From: CAZDET01 sp964504335
GTDB lineage: Bacteria > Bacteroidota > Bacteroidia > Chitinophagales > Saprospiraceae
Reading direction: 5' to 3'
Length of the DNA: 64,000 bases
NCBI GenBank assembly: GCA_964504335.1
Contig: CAZDET010000024.1
Coordinates: 1 to 64,000, forward strand
The position numbers were made by a program, and so were the translations under genes. The notes beneath the pieces are model-generated. The model had not been told where the DNA came from, searched no databases, and worked only from the letters and a program-made list of their open reading frames with translations. Shown here in pieces: positions 51,501-59,630 of this stretch. Every line of letters begins with the position of its first letter. Position 1 is the first letter of the stretch.

Positions 51501-54500
51501 CTGATCATAAAGATGGTACCACCGTCCAGCCGGAGGATGCTGGCCTCGTAGGTATCGGCGCTTGTCAGTTTGATGGTAAAGCGCAGGCCCTGATCGGTAT
51601 AAAACAGTCCGGGTATTTCCTGGGCATTTCCGCCACTTCCGGCATCGGTGTATTGGTAGGTAGATGCGCCGCCAGTGAAAAAGAATTGGAAACGGTTCTC
51701 GCCATTGGCGTTTTGCAGCCCGAAACCGATTGTACCACCCAGATCGATGAAGCCGTTGTCCATGCCCAGCGAGAAGGTACCGCCCACCTGCAACGCTTCT
51801 GTAAAGGGGCGCACGGCATTGGACACATCCCCGCTATTGGCGTACAGCCCCCAGGCCCGGCCGGCATTGTCGATATCCCCGTCGCCGTTGGTGTCGCCGT
51901 TTCCATTATCCGTGGAGGTAAATACGAATCGGCCGCCGGTAGAAGGGTTATTAAACTGGGAAGTCAGGACCCAGTTACCAAACCCACTGCCGTCGTTGTC
52001 GGAGTTATCCCAGCCGTCGTTGTAGGTGGGATCGCTGGGAATGCTTTGTTGGCAATTCAAAGGGTCGGAACAAGACAGCGGTGCGTTGAAAACGGCCGGC
52101 TTGGAAAAGCTGCAGTCTGCGTTGAAGGAAGCCATGACCCCCACCGGAGCGCCGTCGGAAATCAGCCCCTCCAGCAGGACTGTTTGGGGGCTGCCGGTGA
52201 TGGGGAAGCTCATGCCATTGATGTGCAGGCTGCCGTCAGCCGGTGCGGAGAGATAGGTGACGGTGACCTCTTGCGCGTACGTATTGGTTTCGAAGTCGCA
52301 GGGGAATTGTTGCCCCGCCACGATATCGAGAATGGAACAGGCATCGGAGTTGAATCCGGTGATCAGCGAAATGCCGGCACAGGTAAAGGTCCCACCTGCG
52401 GTCGTTGCCACCAGGATGGAGGGGTTATTGCCGTTGCGATTGGGAGAGTCGGGCCGGTCGGGCGAGAAGTTGAACTCCTGGCCGCCGGGAGCGTAGGTCA
52501 GGCTGCCCACTTCCACTTCTTGGCCCAGGCTGGCATCGAATGCAAACAATCGGAGGGTTTCCCCGGCATTCATGCCGTTTTCGGAGGGCGCACCGAGTAC
52601 TTCGATGATCATGTCGTGGGCACCATCCCACTGGAATCGCTGGCCGATACGGCCGATGCCTACGACCTGGCCGGCCGTATTTTTCACGGCCACTTCGTCG
52701 CCGGGTGCGATCGGTGCGCCATTTACGATGAAGTTATTGGCGTCGGCTACGCGCAGGGCCACAAAGTGCGGGCAGCCGCCCGGCGTGGCATCCATCTGGA
52801 AGAAGCTGCCCTGGGCATCCGGTGGCTGGGGGTAGAGCCCGGTCGGGGCATACCAGGTGTAGTCGCGCGGAGCGGCCTTGATTAGGGCGCGGGAATCACC
52901 AAAGGCTTCCGTCGTTTCGAAGAGGAAGCCGTCGGAATAGTCCTTCAGATATTTGTTGGAAAAGGGCGTATTGACAAAAACGGCGTTGGTTTTGTTCGGG
53001 TGGTCGTTCAATCCGAGCACCATGCCGTCGCTGACGCCTCCGGTGGTGCCGTCGCGGCGCATGGCAAACATGTTGCCGCCATTGTTGTCGAAATCGTAGG
53101 GGAAATCCTGTGGCCAAAAGCCACTCATGTTTTGGATATGGTCAGACGCACCGGTAGCCGTAGCCTTTCTCAGCGCCATTTGCCAGGTGATGTCATCGCT
53201 CAGGTCGAACCAGTAAAAGTCTTTCCAGAACACGATGGGGCGGCCTTCGCCGGCCATTAATACGGGGTAGCCCATGTCTTCCTTGTCCTGAAAGATAGGA
53301 TTGTGATCGTCGAGGGTCTCGAGGCGCAGGCAGCCATTACCGAAGGGGATCTGGCAGCCTTCGGAATCCTCCACCAGCCCGGTGCGATCAGTGTCGTGGG
53401 TATCGAGCCAAGTGACCACATCGTCGCCACTCAGCGCGCTGCCCCACACGAGTCCGGCTCCGCCCAGCGACTGGAAGAGATCCTGATTACCCGCGCCGTC
53501 GTTGAGGATCGCCTGTAAGGAACCGCGCAGCGGAAAGTCGAACATCGACAGATCGGGCTTTTGATCCCCTCCGGTGTTGGAGGAATTTTCCACGGAGGCG
53601 TGATAAAATTCAATGGCTCCGGCATTGAAGTCGAAAAATTCGCCGAGCGCAAAGGGCTGTTCGCCCGGCCTCATTTCGAGGATGAACTTGGCGAGGTAGT
53701 CCGGCTCGATGTGTTTGACGGCGTCGAGGCGCAGGTCGTCAAAACCGACGGAGTCGAGGAAGCGCGCCCACTCGATGAGGTCGACGCCCATTTCTCCGAT
53801 ACTATTCGGGGCTCCAAAGTACCATTCGCCCATGGTGCCGTCGGGGTTTTCGGGCGGGTCGGTGGTTGGGTTGTTAAAGTAACACACGTCCTCGAAGAAA
53901 ATCGGATCGCGGAATGGCGGGTTCTCGTCACTGTGGAAGTTGTTGGGGTGGAAATCCTCCGGCCCGCTCGGCAGGCGGCCGCTCGGAGGGTTGAAGACGA
54001 GGAAGCGGGTATCGGGTCCAGCTTCTTCCTGAGCCTGTGCGTCGCCTCCGGCGCGGTGGTTGAGCACTACGTCGGCCATGACGCGCACGCCGTTGGCGTG
54101 CAGGGCGGCAATCATGTTCTCCAGCTCCGTCCGGTTGCCGTGCCGGGTGCGCACGGTGCCCTTACTATCAAATTCGCCGAGGTCGAAATAGTCGTAGGGG
54201 CCATAGCCCATGTCGAAGCGGCCGGCGAAGCTCTTGGTCATAGGTGGGGTCCAAACGGTGGCGAAGCCGGCTGCGCCGATTTCGGGAGCGACAAACTCCA
54301 GGGTATCCCACCAGATGCCGCCATCGACCTGGTCGGTAATGTCGCCGGGATGGGAGTTCCAGTAAAATCCCTGCAGAATAACGTCCTGGGCGTGAGACGA
54401 TGGAGTAAAAGCGCACAGCAAGCACATTCCGAGGATGGTGCGCATTGCTGCTTCGCGCAGGCCACCTGGCAACACCGGTGGCCAAACGTAGAGGTTTTTC

Positions 54501-54502
54501 AT
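48572..54502 (-). CDS. Giant modular alpha-amylase (GH13) with T9SS sorting domain
   Basis: The product has 1976 residues from ATG 54502; the signal peptide itself begins at Met20 (MRTILGMCLLCAFTPSSHAQ), so ATG 54445 is an alternative. The GH13 barrel covers about 40-500 with all four regions: DVVLNHR (144-150), LRLDAVKH with nucleophile Asp260, ALGEF with acid/base Glu288, and WLDTHD with Asp370. An amylase C-terminal domain follows. Two jelly-roll domains with NGDxNGDGDID calcium-type loops cover about 830-1030 and 1320-1545. Five repeats of about 84 residues (VTYxxxPxxGxLxxNGxxFxITGSPQTV) lie around and between them. An HYR domain (ITCPGDIVVDNTDGQCG) is near 1640-1730, then an acidic linker and the T9SS tail (HLYPNPATEMVTL to KRFIVQ). 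It should cleave alpha-1,4-glucans outside the cell. Confidence 0.92.
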   Translation of the reverse strand: MKNLYVWPPVLPGGLREAAMRTILGMCLLCAFTPSSHAQDVILQGFYWNSHPGDITDQVDGGIWWDTLEFVAPEIGAAGFATVWTPPMTKSFAGRFDMGYGPYDYFDLGEFDSKGTVRTRHGNRTELENMIAALHANGVRVMADVVLNHRAGGDAQAQEEAGPDTRFLVFNPPSGRLPSGPEDFHPNNFHSDENPPFRDPIFFEDVCYFNNPTTDPPENPDGTMGEWYFGAPNSIGEMGVDLIEWARFLDSVGFDDLRLDAVKHIEPDYLAKFILEMRPGEQPFALGEFFDFNAGAIEFYHASVENSSNTGGDQKPDLSMFDFPLRGSLQAILNDGAGNQDLFQSLGGAGLVWGSALSGDDVVTWLDTHDTDRTGLVEDSEGCQIPFGNGCLRLETLDDHNPIFQDKEDMGYPVLMAGEGRPIVFWKDFYWFDLSDDITWQMALRKATATGASDHIQNMSGFWPQDFPYDFDNNGGNMFAMRRDGTTGGVSDGMVLGLNDHPNKTNAVFVNTPFSNKYLKDYSDGFLFETTEAFGDSRALIKAAPRDYTWYAPTGLYPQPPDAQGSFFQMDATPGGCPHFVALRVADANNFIVNGAPIAPGDEVAVKNTAGQVVGIGRIGQRFQWDGAHDMIIEVLGAPSENGMNAGETLRLFAFDASLGQEVEVGSLTYAPGGQEFNFSPDRPDSPNRNGNNPSILVATTAGGTFTCAGISLITGFNSDACSILDIVAGQQFPCDFETNTYAQEVTVTYLSAPADGSLHINGMSFPITGSPQTVLLEGLISDGAPVGVMASFNADCSFSKPAVFNAPLSCSDPLNCQQSIPSDPTYNDGWDNSDNDGSGFGNWVLTSQFNNPSTGGRFVFTSTDNGNGDTNGDGDIDNAGRAWGLYANSGDVSNAVRPFTEALQVGGTFSLGMDNGFIDLGGTIGFGLQNANGENRFQFFFTGGASTYQYTDAGSGGNAQEIPGLFYTDQGLRFTIKLTSADTYEASILRLDGGTIFMISGTLAAAGDITQVRLFNANAGSGGQFNAYFSDLEICAPPPPCTITGLSAGAQTACLTATNEYSQEVIVTYENAPEIGQLVVNGQFFEITGSPQTVELTELDSDGQPVDVTVSFSADPECLLSQPALFNAPEACPPCDILDLTALSQSACVSATNAYTQDIRVTYLNPPASGDLVVNGQSFPITGSPQIITLVGLDSDGQPVNVTASFSEDPQCSISQNNLFTAPEACPPCAILDVQAGTQKACLPLTNTFSQELIITYQNPPAEGFLNVNGQLFAITGSPQTVLLGGLNSDGGAVDVAVNFTNEPTCQLSANALFTAPTACFAASDCQSDNSSNEVYFDGWQNGDNGGSGFAPWVLATNNNNPSTGGHFRFTSTNNGNGDANGDGDIDVNGTALGLYANSGDLSEATRPFALPLTPNTQLSFGFDNGFIDIGGTVGFGLQNASGQNLLEAFFIGGEATYRVNDANGAQPTGLPFTDEGLIFQITVGANDTYEMSVVQLESGFTQTFAGRFKTYANGQVPTQIRFFNFDAGFNAPANMYIDQFEVCRLTCNLSLLESQSTCPGANEGAFTVAVDTEALPITYTVNDGQPVTLSSNTFSLSGLAGGSYTIAAENAAGCTSSIDVVISEVDLGPPTITCPGDIVVDNTDGQCGASVEFAATATDDCGATISYSQEPGSFFPIGTTQVIATATDAAGNTSTCTITVTVVDREAPSVTAEWQRLSGEEDDDELEGKFKALCSATDGCDPAPSIASVLAILSLTNPKVRFKRKNRKKLEINVPKNSVKVEAPDPQAFWAEILAAGGIPLTDAEADGFKVELEEDEKELEFKFNRDGSLKKVEGPALTLVCTATDAAGNSAEAIATLVPPHEEEDDDDEEDDLHAPTSSIATDSNANNPLRQFHLYPNPATEMVTLDLSAFHRQDIEVVFRNYLGQIVWYQQLDNVEDTVQSIPLNHSAFSAGLYTVQLIHEGKMYTKRFIVQ

Positions 54503-54636
54503 AGATAGATAGATGTAGTTAATGTCAGGAAATACGGGATTGGAGCAAATAATTAGTATGCATTAGCCTTCATGACGAAACTACCTTTTGTATAGAAGTT
54601 TTCCAAATGAATAAGGAGAGATATGTGAAGGGGTTG

Positions 54637-57303
54637 TTAGGAAATAACCTTCTCCACGAAAAACGTCGAAAAGTCCTCTCGCTCCAGCTCAAAATTGAAG
54701 GCGCGGAAGAGGTGCACCATGCCCTTATTGGTTGATAGAACGGTGGCGTACACGCGGCCGATGTTCATCTCTTTGGCAACTTCCAGGATGTACTCTGTGA
54801 GCAGTCGGCCGAGCCCGAGTCGCTGGTAGGGATCGGCTACGAAGATGGCGTATTCAGCGCCTTCGCGCCAGGCGTCGCCCACCAGGCGGACGACGCCCAT
54901 CATTTCGAATCGGCCCTTTTCAGCTTCGGTTAGGGCCACGATGGCAATTTCGCGATCGTAATCAATTTGGGTGAAGCGGGATAGAAAGTGGTGATCCACT
55001 TTTGGGGTCTGCCCGAAGAAGCGTGCACGCAGCGATTCGGCCGACGATTGTTCCAGCATTTCTTGAACCAGGGGTTCGTCTTCGGGGCGGATGGGGCGCA
55101 GCACTATCTCGCGGCCGTCCCGGAGCGTTCGCTCCGTTCGAAGGTGGGCGGGGTAGGGCGAAATAGCCAGATGCTCGCTGCGGGCGTTAGCATCTGATCG
55201 CTGTAGCGCGTCGAGTCGAATGTTTGCATCCAGCACTAACACGCCATCGCCGTCTAGAAGTAGCGGGTTGATACTGATTTCCGAAATTTCTGGGAAGTCG
55301 ACGAGGAGGTAGCTGAAGCGCACGATCACGGTATACAATGCCTCGAAGGAAGCGGTATTCGAGCCCTTTAATTGCTGGTAAATGCGGGTGCGCTCCACCA
55401 GATGCCGGACCAGGGCCATGTTCAGGGGGGGTAAGCCCATGTAGATATCGGGATCGAACTCGGCGGCTCGGCCACCGCGACCGAAAAGCAACATGGGACC
55501 AAAAGTAGGATCGTGGTATCCGGCCAGCAATAATTCAAATGAGATGGGGATCATTCGTTCCACCAGGATGCCCTGAATATTGGCGTCCGGGTGGTGTTGC
55601 CGGGCATTGGCATAGATGGTTTCGAAGGCTTCCTGGATTTCAATGGCCGTATTGATGTTGAGGCGCGCAGCGCCGATCTCCAGCTTGTTGACGATTTCAG
55701 GAGAAGATATTTTGAGTACTACCGGAAAACCCACCGATTCGGCAAATTCGATGGCTTCGAGGGAAGAACGCACCACTTTAAATTCATTGGCCGGAATATC
55801 ATAGGCCTGGAGCACGCGTCGGGTTTCAGCCTCCGATAGGCGCAGTTGGTGGTTTTGCCGCGCCCGGTCAAAGATTTCCTGTACGGTTTGCTGAAAAAAG
55901 TGTTGTTCAAGCGGGATTGCTGGAGGCGTCTCCTGAATCATTTCGAGATTGCGGTGGTAGTGGTAGATGCGCAGGAACGTATCGGCCGCTTCCTCCGGAA
56001 ATCGATAGTTGGGGATGCTGGATTCTTCGAATAATTCGCGTGCTGCTTCTACGTGGGCTTCGCCCATCCAGCTGGCTAAAATGGGTTTACTGGTCTGCTT
56101 TGCCACATCGCTGACTACCTGGGCGGTGGCTAAGGAATCTCCTTGGATTTGCGGAGCGTAGATGGCCAGGACGCCATCGACCTCGTCGGAAGCCAGACAA
56201 TGCGTTAGCGCCTGGCGGTAATCCTCTGGCCCGCCCGCCCGCGAAAGCGTCAGCGCCGGGCCGGTAATGCGGTGGACGATCCCACCTTCGGTCAACGCCT
56301 GCAGCAGGCGCTCGCTGGGTCGAAAGGGCGTCACTCCCTGGCGGCTCAGGTAATCGGTAGCTAGTAGCCCCGGGCCCGCTGCATTGCTCACCACGGCCAG
56401 GCTTGGCCCCAGTGGGCGGGGCTGGGTCGCCAGCGCTTGGGCGCAGTTAAAAAGCTGGCCGATCATTTCCACCTCCAGCATACCGGCGCGTTTGAAGGCG
56501 GCCTGGTAGGCGAGCGCCCGTTCGATGGGAATGCGGAGGTTTTCCAATTGTTGCACGTGGGTCATTTGGCTGGCTCCTGATTTCAGTACCAGAATGGGCT
56601 TGGAACGCGCGAAGGCCCGCGCGGCACTCATGAAGCGCCGCACCTGGCGCAACTCTTCTACATAAAGCAAAATACAGGCCGTGTGCCCGTCGGTGCCGAG
56701 GTAATCGATGAGGTCGCCAAAGGTGAGGTCGACTGCAGCCCCGACACTGGCAAAACAACTGAATCCGATGCGCCGCTCTGCTGCCCAATCGAGGATAGAC
56801 AGGCCGAGCGCCCCACTTTGAGTAATTAAGGCCAGATGGCCTTTCTGTACGGGAATATCCGACAGGGTAGCCCGCACGAAAAGATGGGGAAGAATCAGTC
56901 CTATCGTGTTGGGTCCCAGAATGTGCATCTGGTACTGACGGCCGATGCGCACCAGCGAGGCATACAAGTCGTTTTTGGCTGCTCGGTCGTCTTCCGGCCC
57001 GCCAGTTAGGAAGAGCATACCGGCTACCTGCAATTGCCCGGCTTCTTCGGCAAGCTGTTCGAAGTACTTGTACGGTGTGCAGACCACTGCCAAATCCGGC
57101 GGCACGGGGGCCTGGTCCAGGCGGGAATAACAAGGCAGGCCCTGCACTTCCTCGTATTTCGGGTTAACGACGTACACTTCACCCTCAAATCCTCCGGCTA
57201 GCAGTTGCTGCACGAGCTGATAGCCGGGGCGGTCCGCCTTCGGCGATCCACCCACCAGGGCAATGGTCTTTGGCCGAAAGAGGCGGTCGAGTTGACGGGG
57301 CAT
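54637..57303 (-). CDS. Pat-like protein: NDP-forming acyl-CoA synthetase homologue fused to GNAT acetyltransferase
   Basis: The product has 888 residues. The order is a CoA-binding Rossmann domain (about 1-130, RLFRPKTIALVGGSP), a succinyl-CoA-ligase-like domain (about 150-460, LALITQSGALGLSILDWAAE, VSNAAGPGLLATDYLSRQG), an ATP-grasp domain (about 480-700, LKISSPEIVNKLEIGAA, LVERMIPISFELLLAGYHDPTFGPMLLFGRGG) and a GNAT domain (about 725-885, VLRPIRPEDEPLVQEML, YQRLGLGRLLTEYILEVAKEMN). At the place of the catalytic His of ADP-forming acetyl-CoA synthetases (SHTGA) this protein has Asn255 (LENLRIP). That suggests the ligase is inactive and serves as a sensor, as in Pat lysine acetyltransferases. 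A deacetylase gene lies just upstream. Confidence 0.9.
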   Translation of the reverse strand: MPRQLDRLFRPKTIALVGGSPKADRPGYQLVQQLLAGGFEGEVYVVNPKYEEVQGLPCYSRLDQAPVPPDLAVVCTPYKYFEQLAEEAGQLQVAGMLFLTGGPEDDRAAKNDLYASLVRIGRQYQMHILGPNTIGLILPHLFVRATLSDIPVQKGHLALITQSGALGLSILDWAAERRIGFSCFASVGAAVDLTFGDLIDYLGTDGHTACILLYVEELRQVRRFMSAARAFARSKPILVLKSGASQMTHVQQLENLRIPIERALAYQAAFKRAGMLEVEMIGQLFNCAQALATQPRPLGPSLAVVSNAAGPGLLATDYLSRQGVTPFRPSERLLQALTEGGIVHRITGPALTLSRAGGPEDYRQALTHCLASDEVDGVLAIYAPQIQGDSLATAQVVSDVAKQTSKPILASWMGEAHVEAARELFEESSIPNYRFPEEAADTFLRIYHYHRNLEMIQETPPAIPLEQHFFQQTVQEIFDRARQNHQLRLSEAETRRVLQAYDIPANEFKVVRSSLEAIEFAESVGFPVVLKISSPEIVNKLEIGAARLNINTAIEIQEAFETIYANARQHHPDANIQGILVERMIPISFELLLAGYHDPTFGPMLLFGRGGRAAEFDPDIYMGLPPLNMALVRHLVERTRIYQQLKGSNTASFEALYTVIVRFSYLLVDFPEISEISINPLLLDGDGVLVLDANIRLDALQRSDANARSEHLAISPYPAHLRTERTLRDGREIVLRPIRPEDEPLVQEMLEQSSAESLRARFFGQTPKVDHHFLSRFTQIDYDREIAIVALTEAEKGRFEMMGVVRLVGDAWREGAEYAIFVADPYQRLGLGRLLTEYILEVAKEMNIGRVYATVLSTNKGMVHLFRAFNFELEREDFSTFFVEKVIS

Positions 57304-57311
57304 GGTTGTCG

Positions 57312-57417
57312 TTTTAGTTCGTTAGTACGGTAGTTCTTTAGGTTGTGATTTGGAGGGCTTTCAACAAAGAAGTGGCAGGCTCAAAATACTAACGAACCAA
57401 GACCTAACGAACTAAAA
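57312..57417. repeat. TTAGTTC-type inverted repeat in spacer
   Basis: TTTTAGTTCGTTAG (57312-57325) and CTAACGAACTAAAA (57404-57417) form a perfect 14-bp inverted repeat with a 78-nt centre that contains further TAGTTCTTTAG and ACTAACGAACC units. It fills the 130-bp spacer between the deacetylase and Pat-like genes. The same unit type fills 9201-9272. Confidence 0.65.
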
Positions 57418-57433
57418 TCTAAGATCCAACGAA

Positions 57434-58405
57434 CTAGACCATCGTCCAAAATTCCCGAAGCTTCCCGAGGGCACCGTATAGATGGGCTTCGTAGGTTTCC
57501 CAAACGCGCAGTCCGGAGATGGTGGACGAACCGGAAGTCGGCGCTTTTGCACCGTTGATGCCTGCCAGGAAGTGCTCGACGGCTCCGGGGAGGGTCTCTC
57601 GGTTGTAACCGCCTTCTAAGACCGCAAAGCGACGGGGAAACTCGGCCCCTAGCCGGTGCCCGGCCTCGTAAAATCCTTGGTTGGAAAATTGTAACTGTAG
57701 CAGGGGGTCGCTCCAGTGAGCGTCGAACCCGGCGGAGATACCGAGTATATCGGGATTAAATTCGTGAAGAATCGACAGGATGTGGTCGATGGCGTTCAGG
57801 AAGATGTCGTCGGCTGCACCAGGAGGGAGCGGGATATTAATGGTGTATCCTCGTCCGGCACCCGCGCCGATTTCGTGAATGAAGCCGGTTTGGGGAAAAG
57901 CCGGATACTGGTGTAGGGAAATGAAAAGTACCTGGTCGGATTCCCAAAAAATCGTTTGAGTACCATCTCCGCAGTGGCCATCGATATCGATGATTGCCAC
58001 CCGCTGCCCGGCTTCCCGGACTAGCCGCTGGGCGGCGATAGCGATGTTGTTGAACAGGCAAAAGCCGCCCGTCCGGCTGGCATGGGCGTGGTGGCCCGGT
58101 GGGCGAATCAGGGCAAAGTCCTGCTGCTCGGCGGCTCGCAGCGCCAGGCCCACCCCTCCGAGCGCGGCCTCCCAACTGCCGGCACTGGTCACCGTGTCGC
58201 CGTCGATCGGCTGCTGCCGGAGGCAGCATTGGCGAATGAAGTCGATGTACTCGGGGCTATGTACCAACGAAAGGTAGGATTCTGCCGGTAGCGGGGTCGT
58301 TTCAGACAGCTGGAAATGATTGGCAAGCACCTGGATACGATCCGGATGTTCGGGGTGCAAACCCGTGTTGTGGGTCTGGGAAACCGGGTGGTAAATCACG
58401 TTCAT
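57434..58405 (-). CDS. Histone deacetylase family protein (lysine deacetylase)
   Basis: The product has 323 residues. It has the arginase/deacetylase fold with the tandem active-site His105-His106 in RPPGHHAHA. Zinc ligands are Asp142 and His144 in IIDIDGHCGDGTQ and Asp228 in GISAGFDAHWSDP, with the catalytic Tyr267 in LEGGYN. The usual DxDxHHGNGTQ has changed to DIDGHCGDGTQ, so the second His is Cys, but the ligands are intact. Likely substrates are acetyl-lysine on proteins or a small acetylated amine. Its neighbour is a Pat-like acetyltransferase on the same strand, a layout reminiscent of AcuA/AcuC in Bacillus, which suggests reversible protein acetylation. Confidence 0.92.
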   Translation of the reverse strand: MNVIYHPVSQTHNTGLHPEHPDRIQVLANHFQLSETTPLPAESYLSLVHSPEYIDFIRQCCLRQQPIDGDTVTSAGSWEAALGGVGLALRAAEQQDFALIRPPGHHAHASRTGGFCLFNNIAIAAQRLVREAGQRVAIIDIDGHCGDGTQTIFWESDQVLFISLHQYPAFPQTGFIHEIGAGAGRGYTINIPLPPGAADDIFLNAIDHILSILHEFNPDILGISAGFDAHWSDPLLQLQFSNQGFYEAGHRLGAEFPRRFAVLEGGYNRETLPGAVEHFLAGINGAKAPTSGSSTISGLRVWETYEAHLYGALGKLREFWTMV

Positions 58406-58438
58406 AGATGGGTAAGCTACAATTTTCCCCGAAAGCCT

Positions 58439-59521
58439 TCAAGCGTCTTTTACGACCGCTTCTTCTCCAACTAAAAATCCGTAGTCGGCCATTCCCGGTA
58501 TCTGGTTGAACACGATGCGGGCAATACCCAAAATGGGAATGGATACGATTGCTCCAATGGGGCCCCAGAGAATGAGAAAAACGATAAGGATGATTACGGT
58601 CGCCAGCGGATTTATGGATACACTGTGGCCCAGCACTAACGGATCGAGAATGTAGTTTTCCACAACTTGTGCCGCCGACATGATGCCGATGATCCAGAGC
58701 GCCTGCGAGAGATCCGAGCCGGAAAGTAAGGCCAAACCTACTGCCAGCGCTCCCCCGAGGATATTACCAATGTAGGGAATGATGGATAAAAGGGCCGCCA
58801 ACACACCGATAAATAACCCATTGCGGATGCCAATCAGGCTGAAACACAGGCAGTATATAACGCCCAGGAGAAGCATCAAAAAAAGTCGACCCTGCAGGTA
58901 TTTCTGAGCTACTGCAAGAACGCGATCGATGGTATGCTCCACTTCCGTTCGGTTTTCGGGAGCAAACCGGCGAATGACAAAGGCGCGCAGGCGATACTTT
59001 TCGGAGAGGAGAAATACAAAATATACGAACATGAGCAGGAACTCTCCCACCACGCCGTAAATGCGATTGAAGACCTCCGTAACCTGAGCACTGTCCAGCG
59101 TATTCAGAGTAGGAGAAAGGCTTCTGGATGGCGATTCATCGGGGGCATCACCGGCCGGTGCCGGATCGCCGGAGGCATCCCAGCCGAGCTGTTCCTCCAC
59201 CTGGTCGCGTAGTTCTTCAAATTTAGCGATGGCTTCCTGTTTGAAACTAGGCCATTTTTCTATGAAATTGGCGATCTGACCACCTAGCAAAATGCCAATC
59301 AGCAGAAAGCAACTCACCAAAATGGCCATGCAGGCGGTGGTGGCCCACAGTCGTCCTATTCCGATGCGTTCGATGCGGCTGTGCAGGGGGTCGAATAGCA
59401 TGGCCAGCAACCCGGAAATGGAGAAGGTCATCAGAAACGGTCGGGCCAGGTAAAGGCCCGCAAATATGGCAAATGCCAGCGCTACTTTGAGAACGATTCG
59501 AGTGAGCAGTTGATTATTCAT
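58439..59521 (-). CDS. AI-2E family (PerM-type) membrane transporter
   Basis: The product has 360 residues with about eight transmembrane helices. Family marks are FAIFAGLYLARPFLMTFSISGLLAMLFDPLHSRIERIG at the start, GVVGEFLLMFVYFVFLLSEKYRLRAFV in the middle, and LLLGVIYCLCFSLIGIRNGLFIGVLAALLSIIPYIGNILGG, VENYILDPLVLGHSVSINPLAT and LWGPIGAIVSIPILGIARIV at the end. A soluble periplasmic-type linker between helices 3 and 4 (about 95-145) is unusually rich in Pro, Asp and Ser. Family members export varied small molecules or sodium; the substrate here is unknown. It follows the deacetylase direction and is divergent from a YihY gene. Confidence 0.92.
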   Translation of the reverse strand: MNNQLLTRIVLKVALAFAIFAGLYLARPFLMTFSISGLLAMLFDPLHSRIERIGIGRLWATTACMAILVSCFLLIGILLGGQIANFIEKWPSFKQEAIAKFEELRDQVEEQLGWDASGDPAPAGDAPDESPSRSLSPTLNTLDSAQVTEVFNRIYGVVGEFLLMFVYFVFLLSEKYRLRAFVIRRFAPENRTEVEHTIDRVLAVAQKYLQGRLFLMLLLGVIYCLCFSLIGIRNGLFIGVLAALLSIIPYIGNILGGALAVGLALLSGSDLSQALWIIGIMSAAQVVENYILDPLVLGHSVSINPLATVIILIVFLILWGPIGAIVSIPILGIARIVFNQIPGMADYGFLVGEEAVVKDA

Positions 59522-59630
59522 CGATGGTTGTGTTCGATTTTTGGTCCGGAGCCTCGTCTTGCCGCGATGGTTATTGAACTTTTCAATCCCTTGGGGTTAT
59601 TGCAAAATAGAAGCTCTCGTAGAATCAAAA

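Noticed and set aside
51251..52885. Long plus-strand open frame (544 codons) opposite the alpha-amylase
   Set aside because: Antisense to the conserved jelly-roll and repeat region; composition mirrors the repeats.
46303..54502. TonB receptor plus alpha-amylase as a starch utilisation locus
   Set aside because: The genes converge, no SusD homologue is present, and the receptor plug is not of the SusC type.
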